Translations under genes and position numbers: made by a program
The notes under the pieces: generated by a model
Told to the model about the DNA's origin: nothing
The model's input: the letters and a program-made list of their open reading frames with translations, nothing else
Databases searched by the model: none
From: Verrucomicrobiota bacterium
GTDB lineage: Bacteria; Verrucomicrobiota; Verrucomicrobiia; Verrucomicrobiales; Akkermansiaceae
Direction of reading: 5' to 3'
NCBI GenBank assembly: GCA_026397695.1
Contig: JAPLUJ010000751.1
Coordinates: 1 to 8,981, forward strand
DNA: 8,981 nt
In this document: positions 6,187-8,981 of the stretch, one piece after another
Layout: the number at the start of each line of letters is the position of its first letter
Position numbering within the stretch: position 1 is the stretch's first letter

Positions 6187-8064
6187 TTACTCGAAATCCA
6201 TTTCGTAACTGAAAACGTTGTCGAGAAACCGGGTCTTGATCTTGCAGTTGGACTTGTTGATGACCGCCTGCATCGCCTTGTTTTCGAGCAGAACCTCGGC
6301 CGTGAACCCGCGAATCCCGTTGCGGCGGGCGATGCGGATGAGATGCAGAAACAAAAACGCGCCGATGCCACGGTTCTGCCACTGGTCATGCACCACGAAG
6401 GCCACTTCCGCCAGGTTCGTCTTCGGATCGAGATAATAACTGCCGATCGCGATGATGTCATCACCGTATGCTTCGGGCAGGGTGCCGACAATGGCCACGT
6501 CGTTGCGGTGATCGATAAACACGAAGTCCTGAATCTGCCGGCGCGGCACGAAGCGCTGATGGCTCATGAACCGATAGAAAATCGTCGCCTCGGATAGCCG
6601 ATAGAACAACTCGCGCATGCGCGGCTCGTCGGTCGGGTGAATGGGCCGGAAGTTGATGAGCGTGCCGTCGTTGAGCAGGTAGGTGGTGCGCAGTTCCTTC
6701 GGACCCACCAGAATCTTGCCTTCCAAGTCGGACAGATCGGCGGGTAGATACTTGGCTTCGATGGCTTGCCGCAGCAAGTCGGCGCGGAACTTGGGATGCG
6801 CGATGCTGATGAGCGCCATGGCGCGTTCGCTGATGCTTTTGCCGTGCAGGTAGGCCGTGCCGTATTCGGTGACCACGTAATACACGCCCGCCCGCGTGGT
6901 CACGACGCCCGCGCCTGTGCTGAGATGGACCACGATGCGGGATATCGCGCCGTCCTGGGCCGTCGACGGGAGTGCGATGATCGCCTTGCCACCGACCGCC
7001 TTGGCCGCGCCGCGGTTGAAATCCACCTGCCCGCCCACACCCGAGAAAAACTTCGAGCCGATGGAGTCGGCACAAACCTGGCCGGTCAAATCGATTTGCA
7101 GCGCGGTGTTGATGGCCACCATTTTGTGCTGCTGGTTGATGATGATCGGATTGTTGACATATTCCGTCGGGTGGAAGGCGAAGAGCGGGTTGTTGTCAAT
7201 GAAGTCGTAGAGTTTGCGCGTGCCCAGGCAGAAGCTGGCAACCACCTTGCCGTGGTCCATGGTCTTGCGCGTACCGTTGATGGCACCGCACTGGATCAGG
7301 TCCACAATCCCGTCGGAAATCATCTCGGTGTGAATGCCGAGGTCCTTTTTGTCCTTGAGGAAACCTAACAGAGCCTGCGGAATGCGCCCGATGCCGACTT
7401 CGATCGTGGAACCATCTTCAACCAGGGCCGAGATATTCTCGGCGATCTGCCGGGTGACATCGGTGATCTCCGGGGGCGTCACCTCGAAAATCGGCGCTTC
7501 GCTGGGCACCAGCACGTCGATGTCGTAAGCGTGAATGAAGGCATCGCCCAGCGTGCGCGGCATGTTGGAGTTGACTTGGGCAATCACCAGTGACGCGTTC
7601 TCGGCGGCACTCTTGACGATGTCCACCGAGACTCCCAGACTGCACATGCCGTACTCGTCAGGCGGCGTCACCTGAATCAAGGCCACATCGAGCGGAAGTT
7701 GCCCGGAGTTGAACAAGCGCGGCACGTCCGATAGATGGATGGGCGTGTAATCCCCCAGTCCTTCCTGGATGATGTCGCCCACGTTTTCAGCGATGAAGAC
7801 GCTGTTGACGCGGAAATACTGGGCCAGATTCTTGTGGGCGTACGGGGCCTCGCCAAAGGTTAACAAATGCAGGATCTCGGTGTCGGGCAATTCGCGGGCG
7901 CGCTGGGTGAGGGCGCTCACCAGTTCTAACGGCTCGCCGCAGCCGGTGCCGATGAAGACACGCTGGCCCGGCCGGATTTGCTTCACCGCGTCCTCGGCGG
8001 TGGCGATGGTGGATTGGTACTTCTCCTTCCACGCGAGGTCATAACTTGGTTTTCGGTCACTCAT
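6187..8064 (-). CDS. Acetyl-CoA hydrolase/CoA-transferase fused to a GNAT acetyltransferase
   Basis: This 625-residue protein has two enzymes in one chain. Residues about 10-440 are an acetyl-CoA hydrolase / 4-hydroxybutyrate CoA-transferase domain. It carries VGIGRIPQALL and LGIHTEMISDG, where E247 of HTEM matches the catalytic glutamate that forms the glutamyl-CoA thioester, and then FFSGVGGQVDFNRGA and VVTEYGTAYLHGKS. It should move CoA between acyl groups such as acetate, succinate, butyrate or hydroxybutyrate; the acyl group cannot be told from sequence. Residues about 472-615 are a GNAT domain, starting FRPIHPTDEPRMRELF. Its acetyl-CoA pyrophosphate loop is Q563-N-R-G566-I-G568-A, and EVAFVVHDQW precedes the loop. 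This GNAT resembles the C-terminal domain of Pat-type protein lysine acetyltransferases. The gene starts one base into the stop codon of the acyl-CoA synthetase gene (TAATG) with a strong AGGAG 7 nt upstream, so the two are co-translated. Confidence 0.93.
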   Translation of the reverse strand: MSDRKPSYDLAWKEKYQSTIATAEDAVKQIRPGQRVFIGTGCGEPLELVSALTQRARELPDTEILHLLTFGEAPYAHKNLAQYFRVNSVFIAENVGDIIQEGLGDYTPIHLSDVPRLFNSGQLPLDVALIQVTPPDEYGMCSLGVSVDIVKSAAENASLVIAQVNSNMPRTLGDAFIHAYDIDVLVPSEAPIFEVTPPEITDVTRQIAENISALVEDGSTIEVGIGRIPQALLGFLKDKKDLGIHTEMISDGIVDLIQCGAINGTRKTMDHGKVVASFCLGTRKLYDFIDNNPLFAFHPTEYVNNPIIINQQHKMVAINTALQIDLTGQVCADSIGSKFFSGVGGQVDFNRGAAKAVGGKAIIALPSTAQDGAISRIVVHLSTGAGVVTTRAGVYYVVTEYGTAYLHGKSISERAMALISIAHPKFRADLLRQAIEAKYLPADLSDLEGKILVGPKELRTTYLLNDGTLINFRPIHPTDEPRMRELFYRLSEATIFYRFMSHQRFVPRRQIQDFVFIDHRNDVAIVGTLPEAYGDDIIAIGSYYLDPKTNLAEVAFVVHDQWQNRGIGAFLFLHLIRIARRNGIRGFTAEVLLENKAMQAVINKSNCKIKTRFLDNVFSYEMDFE

Positions 8065-8981
8065 TATTTATCTCCTGCGGCAGTCAAAGTCATGCGGGCA
8101 TCGGCCACATACGGCTGCATGCCGACGGGTCCGACGATGAACGGATTGATATCCAATTCGCTGATTTCCTCGTAATCGGTGGTCAACTGGCTGATGCGTT
8201 GCAGTGCGCCGGCAATGGCTAACAGGTCCACGGGTGCCTGCCCGCGCGCCCCTTCCAGCAGCGCATAGGAACGCGTGCCCTTCAACATCTGCATCGCTTC
8301 CTCGGCGGTGATGGGGGCCAGGTGGAACGTCACGTCCTTCATGACCTCGACGAAAATACCACCCAGACCGAACATCAACATCGGGCCGAACTGCGGGTCG
8401 CGGGTCATGCCGAGAATGACCTCGCGGCCGCGCTGCCCCATTTTCTCGACGAAAGCACCGCGGATGCTGGCCTTGGGTGCGTGCCCTTGAATCCGCAGCA
8501 TCATCAAATCAAAGGCATCGCGCACCTGCTCGGCGTTGGCCAGGTTGAGACGCACGCCGCCGAAGTCGGACTTGTGAATGATGTCCGGCGACGAAACCTT
8601 CAGTACCAGCGGGTATCCGATGCGCTCGGCGATTTCCACCGCTTCCTCCGCCGTCCTCGCCAGATTGCCGTCTAACACATTGAAATTGTAGGCGCGCAGG
8701 ACTTCCTTCGCTTCCACTTCGCCCATCTGCAGTTGACCGGTGCGAAGATGCATCTGGAGGACGCGGTCCACGCGCCGGCGGTTGACCGGGAAGCGAGTGA
8801 CGATGCGGGGCGGGCGCCGCCGCCATGCGTTGTAATCGCACATTGCCCGCAACGCACCCATCGCGCGGTCGGGCGACGGGTAATTCGGGATGCCCAGCGC
8901 CATGAGTTTTTCCTTCGCTTGCTCCACGTCGTCACCGCCCATGAATGCGGTCAGCAACGGTTTTTTTCCCTGGTGCGCCAC
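8064..8981 (-). CDS. ADP-forming acyl-CoA synthetase-like protein, C-terminal part
   Basis: This is the C-terminal 305 residues of an acetate-CoA ligase (ADP-forming)/Pat-type protein. The gene continues beyond the right edge, so its start is not seen and the GTG at 8981 is only the first readable codon. The first 50 residues (KPLLTAFMGGDDVEQAK...) end a succinyl-CoA ligase-like domain. Residues about 85-300 are an ATP-grasp domain, with KVSSPDIIHKSDFGGVRLNL (128-147), FGPMLMFGLGGIFVEV (198-213) and the metal-binding ELDINP (275-280). In active enzymes this unit turns acyl-CoA, ADP and phosphate into acid, CoA and ATP, or the reverse. In Pat-type proteins the same domains are regulatory and a GNAT domain follows in the chain. 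Here the chain stops after the ATP-grasp domain, and the GNAT domain is on the next gene. The phosphohistidine domain that would tell an active enzyme from a regulatory one lies outside the window. Confidence 0.88.
   Translation of the reverse strand: MAHQGKKPLLTAFMGGDDVEQAKEKLMALGIPNYPSPDRAMGALRAMCDYNAWRRRPPRIVTRFPVNRRRVDRVLQMHLRTGQLQMGEVEAKEVLRAYNFNVLDGNLARTAEEAVEIAERIGYPLVLKVSSPDIIHKSDFGGVRLNLANAEQVRDAFDLMMLRIQGHAPKASIRGAFVEKMGQRGREVILGMTRDPQFGPMLMFGLGGIFVEVMKDVTFHLAPITAEEAMQMLKGTRSYALLEGARGQAPVDLLAIAGALQRISQLTTDYEEISELDINPFIVGPVGMQPYVADARMTLTAAGDK
8072..8076 (-). promoter_or_regulatory. Strong Shine-Dalgarno for the CoA-transferase/GNAT gene
   Basis: On the - strand AGGAG lies 7 nt before ATG 8064, within the last codons of the upstream acyl-CoA synthetase gene. 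It is the best ribosome binding site in the window and fixes the start at the TAATG overlap. Confidence 0.75.

Noticed and set aside
5824..6597. Long + strand reading frame (257 codons) across the deacetylase and CoA-transferase genes
   Set aside because: It runs opposite two strongly recognised genes, matches no family I know and has no ribosome binding site; it is a GC-rich shadow.

Overview
The window is a GC-rich bacterial segment, about 60-65% GC by eye. It holds two convergent operons that meet near position 4800. Gene content and codon style suggest a proteobacterium, but nothing here fixes the taxon. No RNA genes, insertion sequences, CRISPR arrays or phage genes were seen.

The left operon (+ strand, 1-4725) encodes part of a membrane complex related to hydrogenase-4, formate hydrogenlyase and complex I. 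In order it holds the C-terminal end of a HyfC/NuoH-like membrane subunit, a broken HyfE/NuoK-like subunit, a HyfF/NuoL-like proton-channel subunit, a NuoCD-like large subunit, and a fusion of a two-cluster ferredoxin (HyfH-like) with a NuoB-like small subunit (HyfI-like). Several junctions are ATGA overlaps, so the genes are probably translationally coupled. The large subunit has lost all four cysteines that hold the NiFe site in hydrogenases. The complex is therefore best read as an energy-converting hydrogenase-related (Ehr) complex: it keeps the iron-sulfur wire and the ion-pumping membrane arm but cannot be a normal [NiFe] hydrogenase. Its redox substrate is unknown. The HyfE-like gene carries an apparent deletion of about 23 nt that puts a stop in mid-gene. 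The remaining 58 codons are intact in another frame, which suggests recent damage or an assembly error.

The right operon (- strand, 8981-4888) is read leftwards. It holds the C-terminal part of an ADP-forming acyl-CoA synthetase-like protein (ATP-grasp domain), an acetyl-CoA hydrolase/CoA-transferase fused to a C-terminal GNAT acetyltransferase domain, and an AcuC-like histone-deacetylase-family enzyme with all catalytic residues. Together these genes could make or interconvert acyl-CoA, acetylate lysines (GNAT) and remove the acetyl groups (deacetylase). This resembles the acetyl-CoA synthetase control circuits of Bacillus (acuABC) and of enteric Pat/CobB, but the parts are arranged differently.

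The 162-nt gap between the operons holds imperfect hairpins but no clear U-tract terminator. The 141-nt gap before the deacetylase gene holds its ribosome binding site and no other signal that could be called.
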